Source: JAUMBM01 sp964441755 | GTDB lineage: Bacteria > Bacteroidota > Bacteroidia > Chitinophagales > Saprospiraceae | Assembly (NCBI GenBank): GCA_964441755.1 | Contig: CAYTVG010000030.1 | Span: 1-30,530, forward strand | Direction of reading: 5' to 3' | Length of the DNA stretch: 30,530 nucleotides | Shown here: in pieces, positions 1 through 6,581 of the stretch | How the letters are laid out: each line of letters opens with the position of its first letter | How positions within the stretch are numbered: the first letter of the stretch is position 1 | Made by a program: the position numbers and the translations under genes | The notes under the pieces: generated by a model | Databases searched by the model: none | The model's input: only the letters and a program-made list of their open reading frames with translations | Told to the model about the DNA's origin: nothing

Positions 1-331
1 CATGACCCGGCATACACAGCCCAAAGCCAGGATTGACGGCCGCACTGTTTCGGCAATCGATCACTGCGCCACGCCTGACGGCCGCTTAGGAGGGCTTGGG
101 GGCGTATGATCATAGCGTATATCATGACCCGGCATACACAGCCCAAAGCCAGGATTGACGGCCGCACTGTTTCGGCAGTCGATCACTGCACCACGCCTGA
201 CGGCCGCTTAGGGGGGCTTGGGGGCGTATGATCATGGCGTATATCATGACCCGGTATACGCAGTCCAAAGTCAGGATTGACGGCCGCACTGTTTCGGCAA
301 TCGATCACTGCACCACGCCTGACGGCCGCTT
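1..331. repeat. 122-bp direct tandem repeats, two full copies and one partial
   Basis: Copies begin at 1, 123 and 245, a constant period of 122 bp. Each starts with CATGACCCGG and carries a GACGGCCGC motif twice. Copies 1 and 2 differ at only a few positions. Copy 3 has more changes and stops matching at about 331. The array probably continues to the left of the window. A short related fragment (ATCATAGCGTATA) recurs near 29895. Open frames crossing the array are by-products of the repeat, and I see no gene in 332-501. Confidence 0.9.
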
Positions 332-501
332 TTAGCCCGGCAATCTATCGGAAGCGGCCAAAAGATGACCATACCCAAAGGCATTACCTCCTTCCATGCA
401 TTTATCGACGGGAATGTAAGCACAGCCTGTTGCTGACGGCCACATACATACCCCTGCGCTGTTTAGGAAGGACGCGCGAGCGTGCAGCATTGGTCGGATG
501 A

Positions 502-1383
502 TTACTTTCCCAAGTTGTCGGCTGTAAGCTGAACTTCTTCTATTGAAAGACCTGTAATGTCAACAGCAAAGGCAAGCGTTGCGCCTTTGCGAAGCGCATT
601 TTCGGCAATGGCTACTTTATTACTTTTCAATGCTTCGGCTACAGCCGTCGTAATTTCCAATTTTACCGTCTCCACAAAACTGGCATCCGTCCGCTGCGCC
701 TCCAGATAGCGGTCGTATTCCTTGCGGTCTTCGGGGGCCAATGTCAGCACATCCAGCTTCTGGCTGGCAGCCCTCAGCCCTTTAGCAGTAAATTCATCCT
801 TTATCTCTGCCGTTTTCAGGAAGTATATCCACTCGTCCAGCGTATCCCGGGCAATCTCGTTAAACCGGTTGGTTTTAATTACATAATATTCCGGGTACAA
901 GGCTGATACCGATGCCTTTTGAAACAGTTCTTTTTGTTTTACAGACAGTTCCAGTTCGTGATGACTATGGATACCGATGAAAGTGGTTGTACCGTGATAC
1001 ACATAATCATCCCCCTGACCGAGATCAAAATAGACAATGTTGACAGAATATACTTTCTTGACCCGTGAGTATGGCTGCCCTTCGGCGATGTGTTCGACGA
1101 TGACCTTGGCAGTGCCGTAAAGCATCCGCTGGAAGTAGTCAGCTTCGCGGGTATTCTGGATTTCGACGATCACCAACTCCCCTTTTCCGTTTTCCACGAG
1201 GATATCTACCCGGTTGAATTTATCATCACCGTATTCCTTATTTCCTTCGCTTTCAAGGATTTGTTTTATTTTGAAATCTTCATGGATCAGCTCTGTGAGA
1301 AAGCCCTCCAGAATGTCGAAATTCGCTTTGTTCCGGAGCAGACGCTTCATCGCCCAGTCGAATCGGACTAACTTTTTTGCCAT
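502..1383 (-). CDS. Rpn family PD-(D/E)XK nuclease / putative transposase
   Basis: The protein belongs to the Rpn (recombination-promoting nuclease, formerly YhgA-like) group. These are DNA endonucleases thought to nick DNA and stimulate RecA-independent recombination; many genomes carry several diverged copies. Visible support is the N-terminal FDWAMKRLLRNKANFDILEGF block typical of the Bacteroidota members, followed by the nuclease core RVDILV then VIVEIQ, giving Asp60 and Glu74-x-Gln76 of the D...E-x-Q signature. Residue numbers use the start at 1383, where MAKKLVRFDW begins; an in-frame ATG at 1404 would add seven residues, but the family normally begins at MAKK. About 293 residues is the usual length. 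It stands alone between two repeat regions. Its distance from the defence genes gives no reason to tie it to them. The family call is firm; the role in the cell is not known. Confidence 0.88.
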   Translation of the reverse strand: MAKKLVRFDWAMKRLLRNKANFDILEGFLTELIHEDFKIKQILESEGNKEYGDDKFNRVDILVENGKGELVIVEIQNTREADYFQRMLYGTAKVIVEHIAEGQPYSRVKKVYSVNIVYFDLGQGDDYVYHGTTTFIGIHSHHELELSVKQKELFQKASVSALYPEYYVIKTNRFNEIARDTLDEWIYFLKTAEIKDEFTAKGLRAASQKLDVLTLAPEDRKEYDRYLEAQRTDASFVETVKLEITTAVAEALKSNKVAIAENALRKGATLAFAVDITGLSIEEVQLTADNLGK

Positions 1384-1404
1384 ACCTGATTGCTTTGAAC
1401 TCAA

Positions 1405-1577
1405 AAATACGGAAAAATTGCGTTTACTAGTTGCGTTTATTGTCCGGTAGTATGCCGGCCAGATTTACTGCGCAGCCTGAGCGGCGGCAGGGTGTTGTTT
1501 TTTCGCCCCTGCGGGCGGCTGCCGCAGGCGGCTATGCCGGGCTACTGCACCGGCGGCAGTTTTTTTCAAAAAAAACC
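1405..1577. other. intergenic, GC-rich with short dyads, no gene seen
   Basis: The stretch holds small GC-rich inverted motifs (for example GCCGCAGGCGGC near 1520) and an A/T run just before the IS-like repeat. Reading frames here are short and lack protein-like composition. Confidence 0.5.
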
Positions 1578-1703
1578 GGCTCTAGTCCAAATGAAGTGGG
1601 TTTCGTGGATTTGCCACATGTAAGAACTACCCATATTTACAGCTGCCCTCGAACTTAAGTCACCTTGGTTTATCAAACGTGTCTAGTTTTTGGGGGAAGC
1701 TCA
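1578..1703 (+). mobile_element. IS3-like element end, copy A (remnant)
   Basis: This is one of three copies of a roughly 126-130 bp sequence running from GGCTCTAGTCC to a tip reading GGGGGAAGCTCA. The other copies are at 2400-2527 (inverted) and 30002-30131 (direct). Read inward, the tip is TGAGCTTCCCCCAAAAACTA, which has the TG...CCCCCAAA layout of IS3/IS150-group terminal repeats. Copies A and C are nearly identical apart from the length of the G run and one or two substitutions. The body of the element is missing, so it cannot move by itself. That it is an IS end is inference, supported by the IS3-type OrfA fragment joined to copy C. Confidence 0.6.
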
Positions 1704-1706
1704 ACT

Positions 1707-1740
1707 GTCACCTTGTCTGGTTATTTAGGGCACCAGTACA
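1707..1740 (-). mobile_element. second IS3-like terminal repeat abutting copy A
   Basis: On the minus strand this reads TGTACTGGTGCCCTAAATAA and continues CCAGACAAGG. It matches the left end that precedes the OrfA fragment at 30132-30322. It lies three bases from the tip of copy A, and both tips point toward the palindromic array, so an internal segment present in copy C has been lost here. Confidence 0.55.
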
Positions 1741-2399
1741 GGTAGAAAGCAAACAACCCCGGTGTTTCCCGCAGTCCCGCAGGGACGGAATATGGGTAGA
1801 AAACACCGGCCCCCTTGTTTCCCGGAGTCCCGTAGGGACGGAATGTGGGTAGACCCGTAGGGACGTGAGGTGGGTAGACCCGTAGGGACGGAATGTGGGT
1901 AGAAAACAAACAACCCCGGTGTTTCCCGTAGTCCCGTAGGGACGCGATGTGGGTAGCAACGGCCACGGTGTTTTCCACAGCCCCGTTAGGGGCGTGATAT
2001 GGGTAGAAACGGCCACAGTGTTTTCCACAGCCCCGTTAGGGGCATGATATGGGTAGAAACGGCCACGGTGTTTTCCGGAGTCCCGTTAGAGGCGTGATAT
2101 GGGTAGAAAACAACAGCCTCGGTGTTTTCCGGAGTCCCGTAGGGACGTGATATGGGTAGAAAACAACGGCCACGGTGTTTTCCACAGCCCCGTCAGGGGC
2201 GTGATATGGGTAGCAACGGCCACGGTGTTTTCCACAGCCCCGTTAGAGGCATGATATGGGTAGAAAACAACGGCCCCGGTTTTCTACCTACATCGCATCC
2301 CTACGGATCTACCCACATTCCGTCCCTACGGGACTCCGGAAAACAACGGGGCCGGTGTTTTCTACCTACATCGCGTCCCTACGGGACTCCTGAAAACAA
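1741..2399. repeat. array of short palindromic repeats (about 14 units)
   Basis: Each unit carries a small hairpin (GTCCCGTAGGGAC or GCCCCGTTAGGGGC) followed by a tail of the type GTGATATGGGTAG and usually a linker like AAAACAACGGCCACGGTGTTTTCC. I count about eleven units in one orientation from 1779 to 2260 and three in the opposite orientation from 2285 to 2395. The two stem versions differ by paired changes that keep base pairing, so the structure rather than the sequence seems conserved. A few units (GTCCCGTTAGAGGC) have a broken stem. The units are not CRISPR repeats, because the linkers are repeated as well. Open frames across it are repeat artefacts. Confidence 0.85.
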
Positions 2400-2527
2400 T
2401 GAGCTTCCCCCCCCAAAACTAGACACGTTTGATAAACCAAGGTGAATTATGTTCGAGGGCAGCTGTAAATATGGGTAGTTCTTACATGGGGCATATCTAC
2501 GAAACCCACTTCATTTGGACTAGAGCC
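2400..2527 (-). mobile_element. IS3-like element end, copy B (inverted remnant)
   Basis: This is the reverse complement of copy A with scattered substitutions. It starts at the tip TGAGCTTCCCCC directly after the last array unit and ends at GGACTAGAGCC. Copies A and B thus form long inverted repeats around the 1741-2399 array, tips facing inward. The sequence from 2528 to 2649 is A/C-rich and holds no gene. Confidence 0.6.
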
Positions 2528-2649
2528 TTTTTTCCCCAAAAAAACCTGCCGCTTTTTTTCCCAAAAACCCACCCCGCAGACATAATTTACTTAGCTTAGC
2601 GACCTGTAAGTAAACCTATTGTCCAAAGCGACTAAAAATACCTATCCAT

Positions 2650-4104
2650 ATGGCGCACCACCATATATTAACCGAAGCAGACGTGACTGCGGCCGATGGC
2701 GCCGCCAGAGAAGTTCTGCAGGCGCTGCTCAACCAAAGCCGGCGCAAGACCGACAGCGGGTCGATCATCAGCTACCGGGCTACTGCCAACAAGAGTGTAC
2801 TGTGCCTGATCCACGGATTTGGCGGCGACCCCGTCACCACTTTTGGCAAAATGCCCGAGCTGATCACCGCTGAGGACAGCCTGCGCGGCTGGGACCTGCT
2901 CAGCATTGGCTACTCGACCGAGCTGCTGCCCGACATCGGGCAGGGGATCTGGTCGGCAGACCCCGACATCAGCAAGATTGCCGGCTTCCTGACGACCTAC
3001 CTGCAGATCCTCTTTGGGCAATACCAACGGGTAGCCCTGCTGGGGCACAGCATGGGCGGGCTGGTCATACAGCGGGCGCTGCTCAACATGCAGGACATCA
3101 GCCGTATATCCAATGTACTTTTGTATGGCACCCCCAGCGGAGGCCTGCGCAAAGCCACTTTTGTCAGGTGGCTGAAAAGGCAGGCAAGCGATATGGACAT
3201 AGACGGGCGCTTTATCCGGGAGCTCCGCAGCGACTGGACGCAGCGATTTGGCAGCGACTACCCCTTCCGCTTTGCGACCATTGCCGGCGAATCCGACGAG
3301 TTTGTGCCCCCCACCGCCAGCCTGTCGCCCTTTCCGCCCCAATACCACCACTACACTTCCGGCAACCACATCGGCATGGTCAAGCCCGTGGATGCTAGCG
3401 AACTGTCGTTTTTGATCCTCAAGGGGCAGCTCAGCGACAGTCCGGGCATCTACGGCGGCAGGCCCGAAGACCGGAGCAACCTGCACGCCCACTACCTGCA
3501 GCAGGTAAACTCTCTGGGGGCGCGGCTCAACGAGCTCGACAGCAAGGGGTTCAAGGCGTATATTTTTGCCCTCGAAGGGCTCGGGCGGCCCGAAGAGGCC
3601 ATTGAGACGCTCGAACAGTCAGCCCTGCTGCAGCACAACACCGACTGCATGGGCATACTCGGGGGGCGCTACAAGCGCAAATACCTGCTCGAGCAGACCA
3701 GCGAGTCCCTCGAAAAAGCCATCCACTGGTACGAGGCGGCCCTGCAACTGTCCACGCAGGCAGCCAACAGCGGGCAGATGTACTACCACGCTATCAACCT
3801 CGCCTTCCTCTACCTGATGCGGGACGAGACCGACCTCCGCAAGCCCCGCGAAATGGCGCAGCTTGCGCTGCAGCAGTGCGCGCTGGATCCCGGCACCGCT
3901 TTCTGGAAAACCGCTACCCAGGCGGAGGCCCACCTCTACCTGGGCGAGTTTGACCAGGCGAAGGAGTTGTACGCTGCGGCCATCGCACAGAGTGGCGGCG
4001 ACCTCCGCTCCATCAGCTCCATGCGCCTCAACGCCCTCTATGCCTGCGACAGCCTGCACAGAGCCGACTGGAGGCAGGAGCTGCAGCAGCTTTTGGGGAC
4101 CTGA
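2650..4104 (+). CDS. alpha/beta hydrolase with C-terminal TPR-like region
   Basis: The first 260 residues form an alpha/beta-hydrolase (lipase/esterase-like) domain. The oxyanion-loop motif HGFGGD is at 55-60, the nucleophile elbow GHSMGG puts Ser134 at its centre, Asp216 lies in GESDEFVP and His240 in GNHIGMV, so the catalytic triad is complete. There is no signal peptide, so it should act in the cytoplasm. Residues about 275-484 are helical repeats (AIETLEQSALL, AIHWYEAALQLS, AKELYAAAIAQ) resembling the TPR-S sensor module that is fused to effector domains in bacterial conflict systems. A plausible reading is a TPR-regulated lipid or ester hydrolase that damages the cell when triggered; the substrate is unknown. 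It is monocistronic, with strong hairpins downstream. The hydrolase call is firm, TPR-S is likely, and the defence role is inference from family and neighbourhood. Confidence 0.8.
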   Translation: MAHHHILTEADVTAADGAAREVLQALLNQSRRKTDSGSIISYRATANKSVLCLIHGFGGDPVTTFGKMPELITAEDSLRGWDLLSIGYSTELLPDIGQGIWSADPDISKIAGFLTTYLQILFGQYQRVALLGHSMGGLVIQRALLNMQDISRISNVLLYGTPSGGLRKATFVRWLKRQASDMDIDGRFIRELRSDWTQRFGSDYPFRFATIAGESDEFVPPTASLSPFPPQYHHYTSGNHIGMVKPVDASELSFLILKGQLSDSPGIYGGRPEDRSNLHAHYLQQVNSLGARLNELDSKGFKAYIFALEGLGRPEEAIETLEQSALLQHNTDCMGILGGRYKRKYLLEQTSESLEKAIHWYEAALQLSTQAANSGQMYYHAINLAFLYLMRDETDLRKPREMAQLALQQCALDPGTAFWKTATQAEAHLYLGEFDQAKELYAAAIAQSGGDLRSISSMRLNALYACDSLHRADWRQELQQLLGT

Positions 4105-4115
4105 AGTCATATTAG

Positions 4116-4144
4116 ATGAAAAGTGATGCCTGATCACTTTTCAT
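4116..4144. terminator. 12-bp hairpin after the hydrolase gene
   Basis: ATGAAAAGTGAT at 4116-4127 pairs perfectly with ATCACTTTTCAT at 4133-4144 around a five-base loop. It starts 12 bases after the hydrolase stop codon and could end transcription or protect the mRNA 3' end. There is no separate T tract. Confidence 0.6.
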
Positions 4145-4148
4145 GCAG

Positions 4149-4200
4149 ACAGGTACTTGCCTCTGCGGCGGCTGTTGCCGCCGCAGAGGCAAGTACCTGT
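4149..4200. terminator. perfect 23-bp hairpin with six-base loop
   Basis: Positions 4149-4171 (starting ACAGGTACTTGCC) are exactly complementary to 4178-4200, with loop CTGTTG. The stem is GC-rich near the loop. A TTTTTAAG run follows a few bases later. It is much longer than a usual intrinsic terminator, so it may be a repeat-type palindrome that also stops transcription between the two co-directional genes. Confidence 0.6.
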
Positions 4201-4299
4201 AAAGATTTTTAAGCAACAATCCACCCTTATACTGTGCGCAACATTGCCGCTAAAAAACCAATGCGTTTTAGCGGGCCCGCACGCACAAAATGCAACCAC

Positions 4300-4899
4300 A
4301 TGCAACCTACAACGCACACCGACCTCTTTGCCTCCGGCTATTACCTCATCGACCAAAAGCCGCAGCTCTTCCGACTCGAAAACTGCTACCGGATCTACAA
4401 CGGCGACAACGAACTCATCGGTCAGGTCAAACACCGGATGAGCCTGCTGTACAGACTGCTGAAACCCTTCCTGCACGGCGGCCCGCCGCATTTCAGCCTC
4501 ACACTTTATGGGCTCGGAGACGAAGTCATTGCCACCCTCACCCGTGGCTTCATGTCCGCGACCGTTCCTGTCAAGGCCGCCGACGGCAGTCCCCTCGGCA
4601 AGATACACCGCCAAAGGAATCTCTCTGCCTACACCTTCACCGTACTGGACACCAACAACCAGCCCGTCGGCGGCCTCTCCACCAACTGGGACCTGATGGA
4701 TTTTCTGGTACTGGACGCTGCCGGCAGGCCCATCGGCAACATGAGCAAGCGCTGGTCCGGCGTCGCACGTGAGCTCCTGACCTCCGCCGACCAATTTACC
4801 CTGCAGATAAGCCCCGCCTATACCGATGCAACCCACAAGATGATGATTGTACTGAGTGTGGTGGTACTGGATATGGCTCACTTTGAGCATCACGAGTAG
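4300..4899 (+). CDS. LURP-one / phospholipid scramblase-related protein
   Basis: The protein is about 199 residues from the ATG at 4300; in-frame ATGs at 4261 and 4234 would add 13 or 22 residues without family-like sequence. It reads as one beta-rich domain with repeated strand pairs of the form 'YRIYNGDNELIGQV', 'FTVLDTNNQPVGGL' and 'FLVLDAAGRPIGNM'. This is the pattern of the LURP-one-related/scramblase group (tubby-like C-terminal fold), and it ends in a hydrophobic segment (MMIVLSVVVLDMAHF) typical of that fold's central helix. Such proteins are often membrane-associated, but bacterial members have no established function. It follows the hydrolase gene on the same strand but is separated by two hairpins, so co-transcription is doubtful. 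The fold call is moderate; no function is claimed. Confidence 0.6.
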   Translation: MQPTTHTDLFASGYYLIDQKPQLFRLENCYRIYNGDNELIGQVKHRMSLLYRLLKPFLHGGPPHFSLTLYGLGDEVIATLTRGFMSATVPVKAADGSPLGKIHRQRNLSAYTFTVLDTNNQPVGGLSTNWDLMDFLVLDAAGRPIGNMSKRWSGVARELLTSADQFTLQISPAYTDATHKMMIVLSVVVLDMAHFEHHE

Positions 4900-5154
4900 G
4901 GGGCGGGGCAGAGGATTTGGATGTAGCTGCTTAGGCATTGGCCCGCCTGAGTGCTTTGCTTCCTGCTATGTTTTTCACACGATGTTACCCCAAAAATTAG
5001 GATAGTAAGTTTTTACCAGCTTCTACACAGGAATATCTAAGGTCAAAATTCGAATAGATTAGAGGAGAGGAAGTTCAGAATTCAGGATAGGTGTTATTTG
5101 CTTAGCTGGACGGAGTGCCTTCTCTTTGAAAAGCCACTCCATCCAGGCAGCGGG
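4900..5154. other. intergenic between converging genes, nothing recognised
   Basis: AT-rich spacer between the scramblase-like gene (+) and the gasdermin-like gene (-). I see no hairpin with a T tract and no plausible coding frame. Confidence 0.4.
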
Positions 5155-5859
5155 CTAAAAACTTATCTTGTTTATTGGGCTATCGGTAACAAGAACAGTT
5201 TTTACAAATTGACCTTTATCAAAATCAATTCTGTGTGCCTTGACGGCGATCGGGAATGGTTCTCCTTCGTGCTCCATTCTTATCTTTCGATCACCTGACA
5301 AGTTAAAATGAGTATTGCCGCCGACGTCATTAATTTCTGCATTTAACTCACTGGCACTTTCTGTTACCGACTCTATTTCCACTATCATTTTTCTTGCTCT
5401 CATCAAGCCGGTAATCACAATGAAATTATTTCTGTTTAAGTCCTTTAGATAATGTTCTTCCCTGATGTCTGCATTCAAGATATATGAATCAATCTCTTGT
5501 GGTTCAATCAACAGTGAATCTGTCTGATCAAAGCTAATATTGACTCTCCTCTCTTTAGCAACCTTGCTGTTTAGACCCAATTCCCCTAATTTCAAAGCCT
5601 TTAGGAGAGGATTGAGTACAGTTACCCCAATATTAAAATTATAGGTGTCAACTCTGGACGAGTCGATCGGCAAAGCAAATGATGGTTCAGGATTAGCGTT
5701 CAAATTAGTCCTGCCATCAAATATTTTATCAATATGCTTTGCATACAAATGCAACGAATCAGTGGTTTTCACCTTCCACACTTGCAGCAGTTTGTGGCTT
5801 CTGTCGGAGCCATCAATGAGATCAAATCCGTCTTTTCTCAACAATCTTGTTAAATTCAT
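5155..5859 (-). CDS. candidate bacterial gasdermin (pore-forming cell-death protein)
   Basis: At 234 residues this fits the size of bacterial gasdermins, which oligomerise into large inner-membrane pores after release from a short C-terminal inhibitory tail. The whole sequence follows the order of the gasdermin pore domain. An N-terminal helix leads into GFDLI at 11-15, followed by 'LLQVWKV'. A strand pair around 100-112 (KERRVNISFDQ) precedes an acidic helix at 120-132. Then come LKDLNRNNFIVITGL at 138-152, which parallels the NVYVVTEVL segment of mammalian gasdermin D, and a final strand PIAVKAHRIDFD at 203-214, parallel to AFRVAQLVID. Residues 215-234 could be the inhibitory tail. The protein has no cysteine, so the N-terminal palmitoylation known from characterised bacterial gasdermins is not possible here. 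It is the last gene of the TIR/pseudokinase cluster, and no protease gene is adjacent. The match was made by eye; structure prediction would settle it. Confidence 0.62.
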   Translation of the reverse strand: MNLTRLLRKDGFDLIDGSDRSHKLLQVWKVKTTDSLHLYAKHIDKIFDGRTNLNANPEPSFALPIDSSRVDTYNFNIGVTVLNPLLKALKLGELGLNSKVAKERRVNISFDQTDSLLIEPQEIDSYILNADIREEHYLKDLNRNNFIVITGLMRARKMIVEIESVTESASELNAEINDVGGNTHFNLSGDRKIRMEHEGEPFPIAVKAHRIDFDKGQFVKTVLVTDSPINKISF

Positions 5860-5911
5860 AGTATTAAGATTTTATTCCCTACTCGTTTGGCTTTTCGGTA
5901 TCGCCCCGTTT

Positions 5912-6025
5912 ATGGTGGTTGCTGGACTCCACTTTTTCATTATTGCTATCGCATTAATTTTACGTTACGTGCTTGTGAAAAATCCTCCACCGATGATTCC
6001 CGCAATGGAATGGTCTGATTCATAA
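5912..6025 (+). CDS. possible very small membrane protein ORF (weak)
   Basis: Between two minus-strand genes the plus strand reads a hydrophobic segment (MVVAGLHFFIIAIALILRYV) and a proline-rich tail ending EWSDS, 37 residues from the ATG at 5912. The frame also extends upstream, where it overlaps the gasdermin-like gene. Composition is membrane-protein-like, but there is no supporting signal and it runs against its neighbours. It is listed only because the 260-bp gap has no other explanation. Confidence 0.18.
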   Translation: MVVAGLHFFIIAIALILRYVLVKNPPPMIPAMEWSDS

Positions 6026-6119
6026 AATTTCTGAGATTTCAAAATCAAGCGCTTTCAACTCTATTAAAAAAGAGGAGATAACGCACTTTTATGCGTGGAA
6101 AAAATCTGCTGCAAACCCT

Positions 6120-6461
6120 TTACTCAACTGACAAACCACTGCCTATCAATGCAATGCCACCTAAAATAGCACCAATGAATATATGGGAACCTTCAGATAC
6201 TATGGTAGCCACAAGGCCCCCAACCAAAGATAAAATACCCCATACATAATAACCGGAAGCCTTCTTTTTCTTTACTTTCCTGATTTGTTCATCTATATGA
6301 TCAACGATGAAAGATGCATCTTCCGGCCTTAGCCCATTCCTGATTAATTCATCTTTCGTATCAATTGCGCTCCGTTTTTCATTGATCATTAGGTTAGCAG
6401 CATATTGATAAATTTGATCCACTTCTTTTTGCAGCTCTTTCTGGTTGTGTTCCATTTGCAA
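6120..6461 (-). CDS. small membrane protein with two C-terminal helices
   Basis: The protein has 113 residues. Residues 1-70 are a charged helical region (DELIRNGLRPEDASFIVDHIDEQI, written here as overlapping pieces DELIRNGLRPEDA and SFIVDHIDEQI) that ends in the basic stretch KVKKKK. This is followed by two membrane segments, GYYVWGILSLVGGLVATIV at about 70-89 and IFIGAILGGIALIGSGL at about 94-111. The basic stretch favours a cytoplasmic N-terminus. I do not recognise a named family, although similar N-terminal helices preceding paired membrane helices occur in Bacteroidota proteins of unknown role. It lies 120 bp downstream of the pseudokinase gene and 260 bp upstream of the gasdermin-like gene on the same strand, so it may anchor or gate one of them. 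That role is inference from position only. Confidence 0.7.
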   Translation of the reverse strand: MQMEHNQKELQKEVDQIYQYAANLMINEKRSAIDTKDELIRNGLRPEDASFIVDHIDEQIRKVKKKKASGYYVWGILSLVGGLVATIVSEGSHIFIGAILGGIALIGSGLSVE

Positions 6462-6581
6462 TGTATTTAGGCAACGAATTGAATATAATGAAATTAATTA
6501 ATACAAACCGGTCTATCTATTTGTATATCTTGAAATTATTGTAAAAAACCATAGTAAGTGGCACCTGATTCGCAGCATTAT

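Noticed and set aside
1741..2399. CRISPR array
   Set aside because: Units are regularly spaced in places, but the linkers are themselves repeated and similar, orientation changes within the array, and no cas gene is near.
1708..2445. Proline/threonine-rich open reading frames across the array
   Set aside because: They arise from translating the short repeats in several frames and on both strands; none has a plausible start context or family match.
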